Source of the DNA: Lachnospiraceae bacterium | GTDB taxonomy: Bacteria > Bacillota > Clostridia > Lachnospirales > Lachnospiraceae | Direction: 5' to 3' | Assembly (NCBI GenBank): GCA_900755865.1 | Contig: CAAEHZ010000286.1 | Coordinates: 1-9,160 of the forward strand | DNA length: 9,160 nt | Shown here: positions 1-7,299 of the stretch, piece after piece | Numbering within the stretch: the first letter of the stretch is position 1 | Layout: each line of letters opens with the position of its first letter | The notes under the pieces: generated by a model | Told to the model about the DNA's origin: nothing | Seen by the model: only the letters and a program-made list of their open reading frames with translations | Database searches by the model: none | Program-made: the position numbers and the translations under genes

Positions 1-1003
1 ACTGCGCCGCAAAAACTCCAAAGCTGATAAGCGTAACCAGAAGAGGCAGGGGATATTGATAGTTCTTCTTTTTCACAATTTTAAGAAACAGCGGTACAAA
101 AAGCAGGGCAAGAATCACACTGGGAAGCATGGTATTTTTTGCAATATAAAGTGCCGCCTCCCAGAGAGAACGCAAAATTGCCCCGATGGCGCTCATCTGC
201 TCTGCGCCTGCAGAGGTCAGCCGCTTCTGATTTCCCGGTGCCAGCACATTTAAGCCCGCCACTGCCAGATAGAGAAGAAACCCCGCCGTTGCCAGCCACC
301 TGTTGGGATTTTTCCGATACCAGTAAAGCACCACCAGAAAGAAATAGACAAGAAACATTCCCATCAGAGTGACATAGGTTCCCCCTGCCACCAGAAGGGA
401 CAAAAGGCAGATACCTGCCATTAAAAGGCATTTCTGCCATATCTTTCCCCGGTTCTGGTATAACAGCACTAACAGTGTACATAAAAGAATTGCTTCATTA
501 TAGGATACCGTATAAAGCACTGCCCCGCAGAACCAGAAATAAGCCTCCGCCGGTACAGGCACCAGTAAAATCTGCAGGCACAATACACTGATTGCAGTAA
601 TCCCCGCCCGGAAGGTATCCGCTCCCAGCACCTTCTTTAAGAGTACCATAAAAAGCAGCAGTTCGGAAAGCACAAATCCGCCCAGAGAAAGATAAGTTCC
701 CATATAATAGGCATCCTTGATAAAAATACCCATCATGGATGTGGTAAACCATTCCGCCGCAAAGGTGCCCTGCCAGATTTCCCAGTACTCCTTCGCATAT
801 GCCGCCTGTCTTGCAAAAACCCTCCATACGGAATGGGTTTCCTGCCATACATTTTCCGCCGAAACCGCATACCCTACGTCATCCACACTCTGAAAATTAT
901 ATCTTGCAATGAGAAACAGCGGCAGCACAACACAAAGCAGCACCAGAATGGTCCCCGCAAAAAGTATTTTTACCTGATTTTCTTCCCGTTTTAATTTGTC
1001 CAT
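1..1003 (-). CDS. Polytopic membrane protein, DUF6056/GT-C-like, 3' end cut by window edge
   Basis: An open frame runs from an ATG at 1003 to the left edge without a stop, giving 334 visible residues. It starts MDKLKREENQ, with a membrane segment at about 12-33, and further hydrophobic segments at about 104-122, 133-150, 156-182, 192-208, 211-228, 237-253, 291-309 and 318-334. After the first segment comes an acidic pair in SVDDVGYA (residues 39-46), and after the seventh comes LAPGNQKR (254-261). A DDxxY-type motif in the first outer loop and a later APGN-R motif are what I recall of DUF6056-type membrane proteins, which resemble GT-C glycosyltransferases. In such enzymes the first-loop acidic residues are catalytic, using lipid-linked sugars; this is inference here. 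The start is supported by AGAGG five bases upstream. It begins 21 nt after the preceding YhgE/Pip gene, so is probably co-transcribed. The membrane-protein call is sure; the family is tentative. Confidence 0.75.
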   Translation of the reverse strand, partial: MDKLKREENQVKILFAGTILVLLCVVLPLFLIARYNFQSVDDVGYAVSAENVWQETHSVWRVFARQAAYAKEYWEIWQGTFAAEWFTTSMMGIFIKDAYYMGTYLSLGGFVLSELLLFMVLLKKVLGADTFRAGITAISVLCLQILLVPVPAEAYFWFCGAVLYTVSYNEAILLCTLLVLLYQNRGKIWQKCLLMAGICLLSLLVAGGTYVTLMGMFLVYFFLVVLYWYRKNPNRWLATAGFLLYLAVAGLNVLAPGNQKRLTSAGAEQMSAIGAILRSLWEAALYIAKNTMLPSVILALLFVPLFLKIVKKKNYQYPLPLLVTLISFGVFAAQ

Positions 1004-1008
1004 CTGTG

Positions 1009-1013
1009 CCTCT
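1009..1013 (-). promoter_or_regulatory. Ribosome binding site of the DUF6056-like gene
   Basis: AGAGG on the minus strand lies five bases (CACAG) before the ATG at 1003, inside the 21-nt gap after the upstream stop codon. It decides the start of the partial gene at the left edge. Confidence 0.6.
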
Positions 1014-1024
1014 TTCCGCAGTTT

Positions 1025-3160
1025 TTACAGCATCAGCCCTGTCTTTTCCTTACTCTTTTCAATCATATGGTTCAGTTTTCTGAAAGGCGGCTCCAGTAAA
1101 AGTCCGATAAGCAGGGAAATCACAAAGAAAATTCCCAGTTTTCCGATATTTTTCCAGTAATCTATACCGTACATGCCCGCGATACATTCCTTGAATGCCT
1201 TCATGCCGAACTGGAAGGGCAGGAACCTGTAAACCGCCTGAAATACCTTGGGCAGTGTTTCAATCGGGAAGGTACCGCCGGAACCTGCCACCTGTATTAC
1301 CATTACAATAATTGCCAGCGCCTCGCCCACATTTCCGAAGGCAAAGGTCACGGAATACATAAAGCAGCTAAATGCCGTGCTGGCTAGGGCTGCTCCCAGC
1401 CAGTACAGGAAAGGATGCTGGCACTGTATTTGAATATAATACAAATTCCCCAGAATCGTCAACAGTGTCTGTGCCTGTCCGACCAGAAAGAACAGTAAAT
1501 ACCTTCCGAAATACCTCTCCCAGGTCTTATAAACCACAAGCGGATTCTCCTCCGGGTTCTCCGGCTTGATTGTCACATGGACAATGGCAACCAGGAAAAG
1601 AGCACCAACCCAGATTGCCAGAATGGTATAAAAAGGAGACGCTGCCGAACCGTAATGGTTCACCGGATAAATGGAAACCGTTTCCAAATCCACCGGGGAG
1701 GACACAAATTCCGCCAGAAATGCCGGGTCTGTTGCCATGGCATTCAAAATATCCTCATAGGAATCCATTCCCGTCAGACTTTTGATTCTGTCGGAAACCG
1801 TTGTCAGCTTGTCCAAAAGCTCCTGCCCAATCTGCAAAGACTCTGTCAGGCTTGCTGTTCCCTCCTGAATGACCTTCTGATATTCCGAAAGAATATCGGA
1901 AACCTCATCCATATTCACATCCGTGCCGTTCATCATGGATGCCGCATTCAAAAATGCCTGCTGAATGGACTTTCCTGTTGCCTTTACAGAGGGACGCACA
2001 TTATAGTTATAGTCGTTGGAAAGCTCCGTCAACTGCTTCTGACAGATTTTTATCTGCTCCACAATCTGATTTTTCAGAGTATTGATGTCCACATCCACCC
2101 TGTCCTTGCTGTTTTGCAGCTCCTTTAAATCCTGTTTAATCGCCGTCAGCGTATTATCGATTGCCTTAATCTGTTCCTCCTGCCCGTTCACAAGAGTTTC
2201 CAGTACGTCCAGATTTCCCTGCATGCCCTCCACCAGACCGATTGCCATACCGATTCCTGTATCCGAATATCCGCCCACATCTCCGATGCTGTCAAGGACG
2301 CCCTCTGAAAAGACAGCCAGATAATCCAAAGCTTCCTCCACCATATCCATGCTGCTGCCTACCATATCTCCCATGACATCCACCGCATCCATGCTGGAAT
2401 TTATCATGGTCTGCATACTAATCATGGTGCTTCTGCCGTTTTCCAGCATATCGCCCATATCAGGCAGCATCGCCTGACTGGTTGCCATAATCATTTCCGC
2501 GGACTGCATGATACTTTCAAAGGACTGCAACATAATCAGATAATTGCGCAGCTCCGTTTCCACCGCATCCAGTGAATCTGCAAAGCTTAAATTTCCGTCT
2601 GCATCTACCATAGACAGGGCATTTCCCACCTTCATGATGGATTCTGCCAGCGTACTGATAAAAGTAGCATTTACCTGCTCCTGTACCGCCGTTTTTGCCT
2701 TGCCTGTGATTTTCGGTGCGATACCGTTTTTCTTTTCATTCTCATAATAGTAAATGGTGGGGTGGTCTACCTCTCCGTCCAGAAAGCCCAGCATTTCCTC
2801 TGTAAAGCCCTCCGGAATAATCAGCGCCGCATAGTATTCGCTGCTCTCCACACCCTCTAAAGCCTCCCCAGAGGTTTCCGGGAACACCCAGCCGATGGTG
2901 GTATTGGATTCCAGCGCTGTCACCACATTTTCTCCCACATTCATGGAAATCCCCAAAAGATTCGCTCCCACATCATCCGATGCCACAGCAACCTTCAACT
3001 GGCTTGTCGCCGCCGGTTCATAAGGATCCCAGTTGGAAAATATATTAAACCACGCATAAAGCGCCGGCAGGATGCTCAGTCCCATAATAATGACAACTGC
3101 CACCACATTATTCATGATACGCCTGAGGTCTGTCCTGAAAATCTTCAATATATTGTGCAT
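1025..3160 (-). CDS. YhgE/Pip family membrane protein B
   Basis: A 711-aa member of the YhgE/Pip (phage infection protein) family, whose membrane domain resembles ABC-2-type permeases. Lactococcal and enterococcal relatives are needed for phage infection at the cell surface; the native role is unclear. One N-terminal membrane segment (about 18-40) ends in the family hallmark LYAWFNIFSNWDPY (34-47). A large, probably extracellular, helical region (about 50-490) follows. Then come the conserved YGSAASPFYTILAIWVG stretch (503-519) and five C-terminal segments at about 510-529, 553-576, 584-608, 614-628 and 674-692. FGRYLLF, GTFPIETLP and AGMYG are also present, and the protein ends TGLML. Residues 210-273 hold 15 methionines. 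It is a paralogue of the 738-aa protein upstream and shares only the ends with it. Its start lies 4 nt after the small gene's stop, with AGAGGAA seven bases upstream, so translation is probably coupled. No ATPase partner is visible. Confidence 0.93.
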   Translation of the reverse strand: MHNILKIFRTDLRRIMNNVVAVVIIMGLSILPALYAWFNIFSNWDPYEPAATSQLKVAVASDDVGANLLGISMNVGENVVTALESNTTIGWVFPETSGEALEGVESSEYYAALIIPEGFTEEMLGFLDGEVDHPTIYYYENEKKNGIAPKITGKAKTAVQEQVNATFISTLAESIMKVGNALSMVDADGNLSFADSLDAVETELRNYLIMLQSFESIMQSAEMIMATSQAMLPDMGDMLENGRSTMISMQTMINSSMDAVDVMGDMVGSSMDMVEEALDYLAVFSEGVLDSIGDVGGYSDTGIGMAIGLVEGMQGNLDVLETLVNGQEEQIKAIDNTLTAIKQDLKELQNSKDRVDVDINTLKNQIVEQIKICQKQLTELSNDYNYNVRPSVKATGKSIQQAFLNAASMMNGTDVNMDEVSDILSEYQKVIQEGTASLTESLQIGQELLDKLTTVSDRIKSLTGMDSYEDILNAMATDPAFLAEFVSSPVDLETVSIYPVNHYGSAASPFYTILAIWVGALFLVAIVHVTIKPENPEENPLVVYKTWERYFGRYLLFFLVGQAQTLLTILGNLYYIQIQCQHPFLYWLGAALASTAFSCFMYSVTFAFGNVGEALAIIVMVIQVAGSGGTFPIETLPKVFQAVYRFLPFQFGMKAFKECIAGMYGIDYWKNIGKLGIFFVISLLIGLLLEPPFRKLNHMIEKSKEKTGLML

Positions 3161-3164
3161 ATAG

Positions 3165-3578
3165 CTATTCCTCTTCTATTTCCGTTTCCGCTTTGGAATT
3201 TAATCCCTGTCCAATCCGTTCCTTCGTATTTTTCAGGATTCTTGCAGCCTTGTCAAAATCCGCCGGGGCAACCGTTTCAATCTCGCCCCTTTCTCCCTTA
3301 AGCTCCATGATTTTTTCCTGTAGATTATAATCCATATATTCCACGGTAATCAGATAAATGGAAATGGCAAATAAGGACACAATCCATAAAATCAGAAAAA
3401 TCACCTTATTGCTTCCGGTAAAAAACAATAATATCAGAAAGATAAGCGGCACAATCCAGATACACTTCAACCCGATTTTAATTCTCGTCAGATTCTTTTC
3501 GTGAAGTGCCTGTTCATAATCCATTACCTTCTGGAAAATCTCTTCATAATCTCTCTCTTTTTCCATACGAATCCCCAT
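3165..3578 (-). CDS. Small two-pass membrane protein between two YhgE/Pip genes
   Basis: A 137-aa protein whose family I do not recognise. A charged N-terminal helix (1-34) precedes two membrane segments at about 35-53 and 57-78, separated by a very short turn (TGSNK). A charged C-terminal tail (about 80-137) follows, rich in Glu and Lys and ending EIEEE, with weak coiled-coil character. Positive residues before the first segment suggest both ends are in the cytoplasm. There is no signal peptide and no enzymatic motif. It sits 24 nt after protein A and 4 nt before protein B, and its final codons form protein B's ribosome binding site. This points to a partner or assembly factor for the two YhgE/Pip proteins (inference). 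The start is uncertain: Met1 has only a weak binding site, whereas Met5 (ATG at 3566) has GGGGA at a good distance, giving 133 aa. Confidence 0.85.
   Translation of the reverse strand: MGIRMEKERDYEEIFQKVMDYEQALHEKNLTRIKIGLKCIWIVPLIFLILLFFTGSNKVIFLILWIVSLFAISIYLITVEYMDYNLQEKIMELKGERGEIETVAPADFDKAARILKNTKERIGQGLNSKAETEIEEE
3168..3174 (-). promoter_or_regulatory. Ribosome binding site of YhgE/Pip B, overlapping the small gene
   Basis: AGAGGAA on the minus strand is formed by the last two Glu codons of the small two-pass protein and the base before them. The small gene's TAG stop (3167-3165) falls in the seven-base spacer before the ATG at 3160. Ribosomes finishing the small gene would end at the next start, so translational coupling is likely. 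Confidence 0.7.
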
Positions 3579-3581
3579 TTC

Positions 3582-3600
3582 TGCGCATACTCTTTGCGCA
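3582..3600 (-). other. Small inverted repeat in the YhgE/Pip A - small gene gap
   Basis: The self-complementary hexamer TGCGCA occurs twice, at 3582-3587 and 3595-3600, separated by seven bases. In the transcript it can form a six-pair hairpin just before the small gene's start. No T-run follows, so it is not a terminator. It is short enough to be chance. Confidence 0.3.
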
Positions 3601-3602
3601 TC

Positions 3603-5819
3603 CTACATCAAACCGGTATCTTCCATCCGCTCTTCCACAAAATGATTCAGCCGCACAAAAGGAATCCTGATGACAAGTCCCACCAGCAGCCCCGCTATCA
3701 TAAACAGAACCAGCTTTGCCAGCGATTCCATATAAGTCGTTCCATACATTCCCGCCAGCGCTTCTCTCATTGCGGTAATCGCATAGGGGAAGGGGAAGAA
3801 TATGTATATATGCTGGTAGGTATCCGGCAGAAGCTCAATGGGGAAGGTTCCGCTGGAGCCGGCTATCTGTAATACCATGACAATTACGCAGACTGCCTTT
3901 CCCACATCCCCGAAAGCGAGGGTCAGAGAATATATCAGCAGGGAAAATGCCGTGGCTGCAAAGCTTGCCGCCAGGAAAAACAATCCCGGTTCCACAATAT
4001 TTACCTTCAAAAGGAATAAATCACCCGCTGCAATAATTGCCCCCTGAATCTGCGCCAGCAGCCAGAACAGGAGATATCTTCCAAAGAACAGCTGATAACT
4101 CTGCACATTTTCCAGTCCCCTCGGGGATGCCTTTACCTTTACCAGCGCTACCAGAATCGTTGAGCCAACCCAGATTGCCAGCGTGGTATAGAACGGGGTC
4201 ATGGCAGAGCCGTAGGTTGCCACGGGATAAATTGCCGTTGTTTCCATGGTAACGGGCTGGGAGAAATATGCCCCGAAGCTTTCCGGGTCCCCGCCCAGGA
4301 AGCGAATCAGAATATCCATAACCTCTTCCTCTTCCGCTCCCTCTAAAAGTCCGGAAAGCTCTGTCAGCTTTCCGCTGATTTTATCTACCACCTCTTTTAT
4401 CTGCTCCAGACTGGCAGAGGTTCCCGTCACCGTTTCCTCTACGCCGCCCATGACAACCCCCACGTTTGACAGGGTATTGCTCAGGGTATTCACCAGACTT
4501 GTCACCTGATTCAGGGAATCTGACATATTATTCAATACACTCTGCATCTGGGGCACCAGATTATTCTTATAAATATTCTGCATATTTGTCACAGACTTTT
4601 CGCAGCTGTCCACCACGGTTTTTACATTATTCATCGCCTGTGTAACATTCTGCTTTGCTTTCTCTGCCGCCAAATCATTCGTGGATTCCAGAACACTTCC
4701 CACCACCGAATTGATAATATCCAGCTCCTTCTGCATCGCCTGCAGGGCTTCAATGGCTGCATCCAGAGGGATATTAGTGCCGCTTCCCGCGTCCCCGCCG
4801 GTCACAGTGGCATCCCCGCCCGAAACGCTTTCCTTTATCCGCTGCTCAATTAAAACCTCCAAAAGCGCATTGACCTGCCCGTTTAAGGTGTTGGCATCCT
4901 GCGCCACCTGATTCATGTCCTTTGTCATTTCCGCAACATCATCCGCAAGGGCACTGTTATTCAAGGCTCCCTTGATATTTTCCAGAGAAGCATTGATGGT
5001 GTTCATAGAGGTATCTATATGATTGCTGAAGTTCGCAAGAGTTGTTCTGGAGGCTGCCATATTACTGCTGCTCTGGGAAAGACTGTCCGCTGTGGTATCC
5101 ATCCGCTTCTGCATGATTGGAATTTCGTAATTCACATGGCTGATTGCCGCTTCCAGCTTCGCATTTCCATCCGTAAAGCTGCCCAGCATGGTGCTGTAGC
5201 TGATTAGATTATCATTCAGCCTGTCCAGCTTTGCCCGGAAATTCTCCACATAATTTTCCTCCTGCAAATCAGAGGAAACAGCATTGCTTTCCTCAAAAAT
5301 AGTGCTGACTACCACCTCGATAAAGGTTTCGTTAATGGTATTCTGCAGGGTACCCGCCACGGTATCTGTGATTTTTGTAGCGATGGCATTGCTCTTCTGA
5401 TTCTGGTAATAAATCACCGCCGGATTTTCAAAATCCTCCGAAAAAACATTATACATGCTGTATGTAAACTTTTCCGTAATCACAATCGCCGCATAATACT
5501 TTCCTGCTTTCACCCCGTCCAGGGCTTCCTGCTCCGTATCCAGAAATCCCCAGCCGACACTGGTGTTGGAATGAAGGTTATCCAGAACGGATTCTCCCAT
5601 ATTTACAACAGAACCGTCCTTCAGGGTGTAATCCTTATCCACGGAAACCACTGCCACAGGCACACCGCCGGTATTGGCATAAGGGTCCCAGTTGGCAAAA
5701 ATGTTAAACCAGGCATACAGGGACGGAATGATACACAAACCGATAATAATAATCAGGGCGAAGGGCTGCTTCACCAGATTTTTCAAATCACTGATAAATA
5801 TCTTCCAGATGTTCTTCAT
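3603..5819 (-). CDS. YhgE/Pip family membrane protein A
   Basis: A 738-aa YhgE/Pip family protein, first gene of the membrane operon. An N-terminal membrane segment (about 18-40) ends in LYAWFNIFANWDPY (34-47). A long helical ectodomain follows (about 50-522), rich in Asn, Ser and heptad-like hydrophobics. A flexible linker at 331-349 contains VSGGD and VTGGD. The C-terminal module starts with ETTAIYPVATYGSAMTPFY (526-544). Its membrane segments are at about 543-562, 580-604, 613-634, 641-656 and 702-720. FGRYLLF, AGSSGTFPIE, AGMYG and RLNHFVEE are present, and the protein ends TGLM. Family members act at the cell surface and some serve as phage infection factors; EsaA of type VII secretion has a related N-terminal domain. 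The start at 5819 has AGGAAG four bases upstream. The motif set and length make the family call firm; substrate and partners are unknown. It is preceded by its own promoter and the dnaJ terminator. Confidence 0.93.
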   Translation of the reverse strand: MKNIWKIFISDLKNLVKQPFALIIIIGLCIIPSLYAWFNIFANWDPYANTGGVPVAVVSVDKDYTLKDGSVVNMGESVLDNLHSNTSVGWGFLDTEQEALDGVKAGKYYAAIVITEKFTYSMYNVFSEDFENPAVIYYQNQKSNAIATKITDTVAGTLQNTINETFIEVVVSTIFEESNAVSSDLQEENYVENFRAKLDRLNDNLISYSTMLGSFTDGNAKLEAAISHVNYEIPIMQKRMDTTADSLSQSSSNMAASRTTLANFSNHIDTSMNTINASLENIKGALNNSALADDVAEMTKDMNQVAQDANTLNGQVNALLEVLIEQRIKESVSGGDATVTGGDAGSGTNIPLDAAIEALQAMQKELDIINSVVGSVLESTNDLAAEKAKQNVTQAMNNVKTVVDSCEKSVTNMQNIYKNNLVPQMQSVLNNMSDSLNQVTSLVNTLSNTLSNVGVVMGGVEETVTGTSASLEQIKEVVDKISGKLTELSGLLEGAEEEEVMDILIRFLGGDPESFGAYFSQPVTMETTAIYPVATYGSAMTPFYTTLAIWVGSTILVALVKVKASPRGLENVQSYQLFFGRYLLFWLLAQIQGAIIAAGDLFLLKVNIVEPGLFFLAASFAATAFSLLIYSLTLAFGDVGKAVCVIVMVLQIAGSSGTFPIELLPDTYQHIYIFFPFPYAITAMREALAGMYGTTYMESLAKLVLFMIAGLLVGLVIRIPFVRLNHFVEERMEDTGLM

Positions 5820-5823
5820 AATA

Positions 5824-5829
5824 CTTCCT
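5824..5829 (-). promoter_or_regulatory. Ribosome binding site of YhgE/Pip A
   Basis: AGGAAG on the minus strand lies four bases (TATT) before the ATG at 5819. The spacing is a little short. No better start lies upstream in frame, because a TGA at 5846-5844 closes the frame. Confidence 0.5.
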
Positions 5830-5897
5830 AATCTCCATGTCTTTCAGCAGCCTGCAGCCCCCGCGTTTACGGCAAAGGACTGCATCGAATCCATGAT

Positions 5898-5925
5898 ATT
5901 ATAAACTATTTCCTCCTTTTTTGAA
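5898..5925 (-). promoter_or_regulatory. Sigma-A-like promoter of the YhgE/Pip operon
   Basis: On the minus strand, TTCAAA (5925-5920; four of six matches to TTGACA) and a perfect TATAAT (5903-5898) are separated by 16 bases. The promoter sits between the dnaJ terminator and the first membrane gene, where one is needed. Transcription would start near 5891, leaving a leader of about 70 nt. The AGGAGG inside the spacer has no suitable start codon after it. Confidence 0.55.
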
Positions 5926-5951
5926 AGATATATTCCGTTTTCAGCCTATAC

Positions 5952-5985
5952 AAAAAGGGCAAGTTGTCGCATCAACCTGCCCTTT
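5952..5985 (-). terminator. Intrinsic terminator of dnaK-dnaJ
   Basis: The transcript can form a 13-pair stem with one G-U pair: AAAGGGCAGGTTG (5985-5973) with CAACTTGCCCTTT (5966-5954). The loop is six bases and a run of five T ends at 5952. It begins five bases after the dnaJ stop codon. This is a strong Rho-independent terminator that separates the chaperone operon from the membrane operon. Confidence 0.93.
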
Positions 5986-5990
5986 CTATC

Positions 5991-7172
5991 TTATTTCCAG
6001 AACTTCTTCTTTTTTCCGCCCTCTTTAGGGTCCTTGCTGTCCCCATTGGTGTTCTTATCCTCTGCACCTGCCACCGCATTCAGGGAATCCCCTGTCAGCT
6101 TATCAAACTGACGCAGTAAATCCTTTGCCTCTGCGCTCAGCTTATCCGGCACCTGAACCACAAGGGTCACATAATGGTCGCCCCTGACATTCTTATTCCG
6201 CCAGGAAGGCACACCCTTGCCCCGAAGCCGGATTCTGGTATCCGTCTGGGTTCCCGGCTTCACATCATAAATTACCTTTCCATCCACAGTATCAATGAAA
6301 ATCTCACCACCCAGTGCTGCCACTGCGTAGGATACCGGCACGGTAGAATAAATATCGAAATCCTGCCTCTGGAAAATCGGATGTCTGCCTACAATTACCT
6401 CTATCAGCACATCTCCTCTGGGGCCTCCGTTAATACCGGGCTCGCCCAGTCCCGGCATACGGGTAGACTGACCATTGTCAATTCCCGCCGGAATATCCAC
6501 AGAATAGCGCTTTTTCATAGGAATGTATCCTGCGCCACGGCAATCCGGACACTTTTCCTTAATAATCTTTCCACGTCCCTGACAATCCGGACAGGTCTGC
6601 ACATTGCGGACTGTACCGAAGAAGGTCTGCTGATTGAAATATATCTGTCCCTTTCCGTTACACTTCGGACAGGTTTCAGGACTCGTTCCGGGCTTTGCAC
6701 CGGAGCCGTTACAGGTCTTACAGGTTTCCTTCACTGTCAGTTCAATTTCCTTTTTACAGCCAAATACAGCTTCCTCAAAGGTAATTCTTACACTGGTACG
6801 CAGATTTGCTCCCTTCATGGGGCCATTGCTCTGGGCACCGCGGCTTCTTCCACCGCCAAATAAATCACCAAAAATATCCCCGAAGATATCTCCGAAATCT
6901 CCGCCATTAAAATCAAATCCGCCGGCACCACCTGCGCCGCCTTCAAAAGCAGCATGGCCGAACTGGTCATACTGACGCCTTTTCTCCGGGTCACTTAAAA
7001 CAGCATAAGCCTCCGAAGCCTCCTTGAACTTTTTCTCCGCTTCCGCATCGCCGGGATTCATATCCGGATGATATTTCTTTGCCAGAACACGATATGCTCT
7101 TTTAATCGCTGCTTCATCCGCATTTTTATCCACACCAAGGACTTCATAATAATCTCGCTTCTGCTCTGCCAT
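5991..7172 (-). CDS. dnaJ: Class I (type A) chaperone DnaJ (Hsp40)
   Basis: A 393-aa cytoplasmic co-chaperone that delivers unfolded proteins to DnaK and stimulates its ATPase. The J domain covers about residues 5-72 with the essential HPD at 35-37. A Gly/Phe-rich region follows (about 78-108), including a [14 protein letters not shown] repeat. The zinc-binding region has all four CxxCxGxG modules: CKTCNGSG (151), CPKCNGKG (168), CPDCQGRG (194) and CPDCRGAG (208), enough for two zinc ions. Client-binding beta domains occupy about 120-345. The tail is variable and Lys-rich, ending KKKKFWK. Length and all motifs are normal for a full class I protein. The start is fixed by AGGAG six to seven bases upstream and by the J-domain alignment. 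It follows dnaK by 127 bp and is closed by a terminator. Regulation is probably by HrcA/CIRCE upstream of the window, with extra elements in the spacer. Confidence 0.98.
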   Translation of the reverse strand: MAEQKRDYYEVLGVDKNADEAAIKRAYRVLAKKYHPDMNPGDAEAEKKFKEASEAYAVLSDPEKRRQYDQFGHAAFEGGAGGAGGFDFNGGDFGDIFGDIFGDLFGGGRSRGAQSNGPMKGANLRTSVRITFEEAVFGCKKEIELTVKETCKTCNGSGAKPGTSPETCPKCNGKGQIYFNQQTFFGTVRNVQTCPDCQGRGKIIKEKCPDCRGAGYIPMKKRYSVDIPAGIDNGQSTRMPGLGEPGINGGPRGDVLIEVIVGRHPIFQRQDFDIYSTVPVSYAVAALGGEIFIDTVDGKVIYDVKPGTQTDTRIRLRGKGVPSWRNKNVRGDHYVTLVVQVPDKLSAEAKDLLRQFDKLTGDSLNAVAGAEDKNTNGDSKDPKEGGKKKKFWK

Positions 7173-7178
7173 TGTTTA

Positions 7179-7184
7179 CTCCTC
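7179..7184 (-). promoter_or_regulatory. Ribosome binding site of dnaJ
   Basis: GAGGAG on the minus strand lies six bases (TAAACA) before the dnaJ ATG at 7172. It is outside the nearby hairpin (7195-7234), so it stays accessible; the hairpin is not an obvious RNA thermometer that masks it. Confidence 0.8.
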
Positions 7185-7194
7185 TTTACGCGGT

Positions 7195-7234
7195 AACACA
7201 GGGGACTTACGCCGAAGCATCCGTTCCCTGTGTT
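7195..7234 (-). other. Two-tier UUCG-capped hairpin before dnaJ
   Basis: On the minus strand AACACAGGG (7234-7226) pairs perfectly with CCCTGTGTT (7203-7195). Within the 22-base interval, ATGC and GCGT (7220-7217 and 7212-7209) pair around a TTCG loop (7216-7213), a C(UUCG)G tetraloop. Five unpaired bases lie on each side between the tiers. No T-run follows, so this is not a standard terminator. It may protect or mark a processed end in the dnaK-dnaJ mRNA, or partly pause transcription; the role is inference. Confidence 0.7.
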
Positions 7235-7246
7235 TCCTTGAATTTC

Positions 7247-7252
7247 ATTATA
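7247..7252 (-). promoter_or_regulatory. Possible -10 box for a separate dnaJ transcript
   Basis: A perfect TATAAT lies on the minus strand in the dnaK-dnaJ spacer. The hexamer 17 bases upstream (GTGTGG, 7275-7270) does not resemble TTGACA and no extended -10 TG is present. It is therefore a weak or chance promoter. If active, the transcript would start near 7240, with the UUCG-capped hairpin at its very 5' end. Confidence 0.3.
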
Positions 7253-7299
7253 CTAACTTAATTACTCTACCACACTTGAGTTTCTACTGCAATCTTTAA

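Noticed and set aside
81..848. Two minus-strand open frames (81-482 and 498-848) in the left part
   Set aside because: They are out of frame with the continuous 334-residue membrane-protein frame covering 1-1003, which has a ribosome binding site and regular membrane segments.
1577..2128. A 183-codon plus-strand frame opposite YhgE/Pip B
   Set aside because: It is antisense to a well-supported coding region; the His/Cys/Arg-rich product looks like a frame shadow.
5911..5916. AGGAGG on the minus strand upstream of YhgE/Pip A, as a ribosome binding site
   Set aside because: No start codon lies 5-12 bases after it; the nearest ATG is about 17 bases away. It falls inside the promoter spacer.
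5921..5952. Plus-strand promoter (TTGAAA, TATACA) pointing into dnaJ
   Set aside because: The spacer is 20 bases, outside the usual range, and no plus-strand gene exists for it to serve.
6174..6863. A 229-codon open frame on the plus strand, opposite dnaJ
   Set aside because: It lies wholly inside dnaJ, whose zinc-finger and client-binding motifs prove the minus strand. The predicted protein is low-complexity and unfamiliar.
7261..7299. CIRCE operator or terminator directly after dnaK
   Set aside because: No TTAGCACTC-type inverted repeat is present, and no GC-rich stem followed by a T-run occurs between the dnaK stop and the UUCG-capped hairpin.
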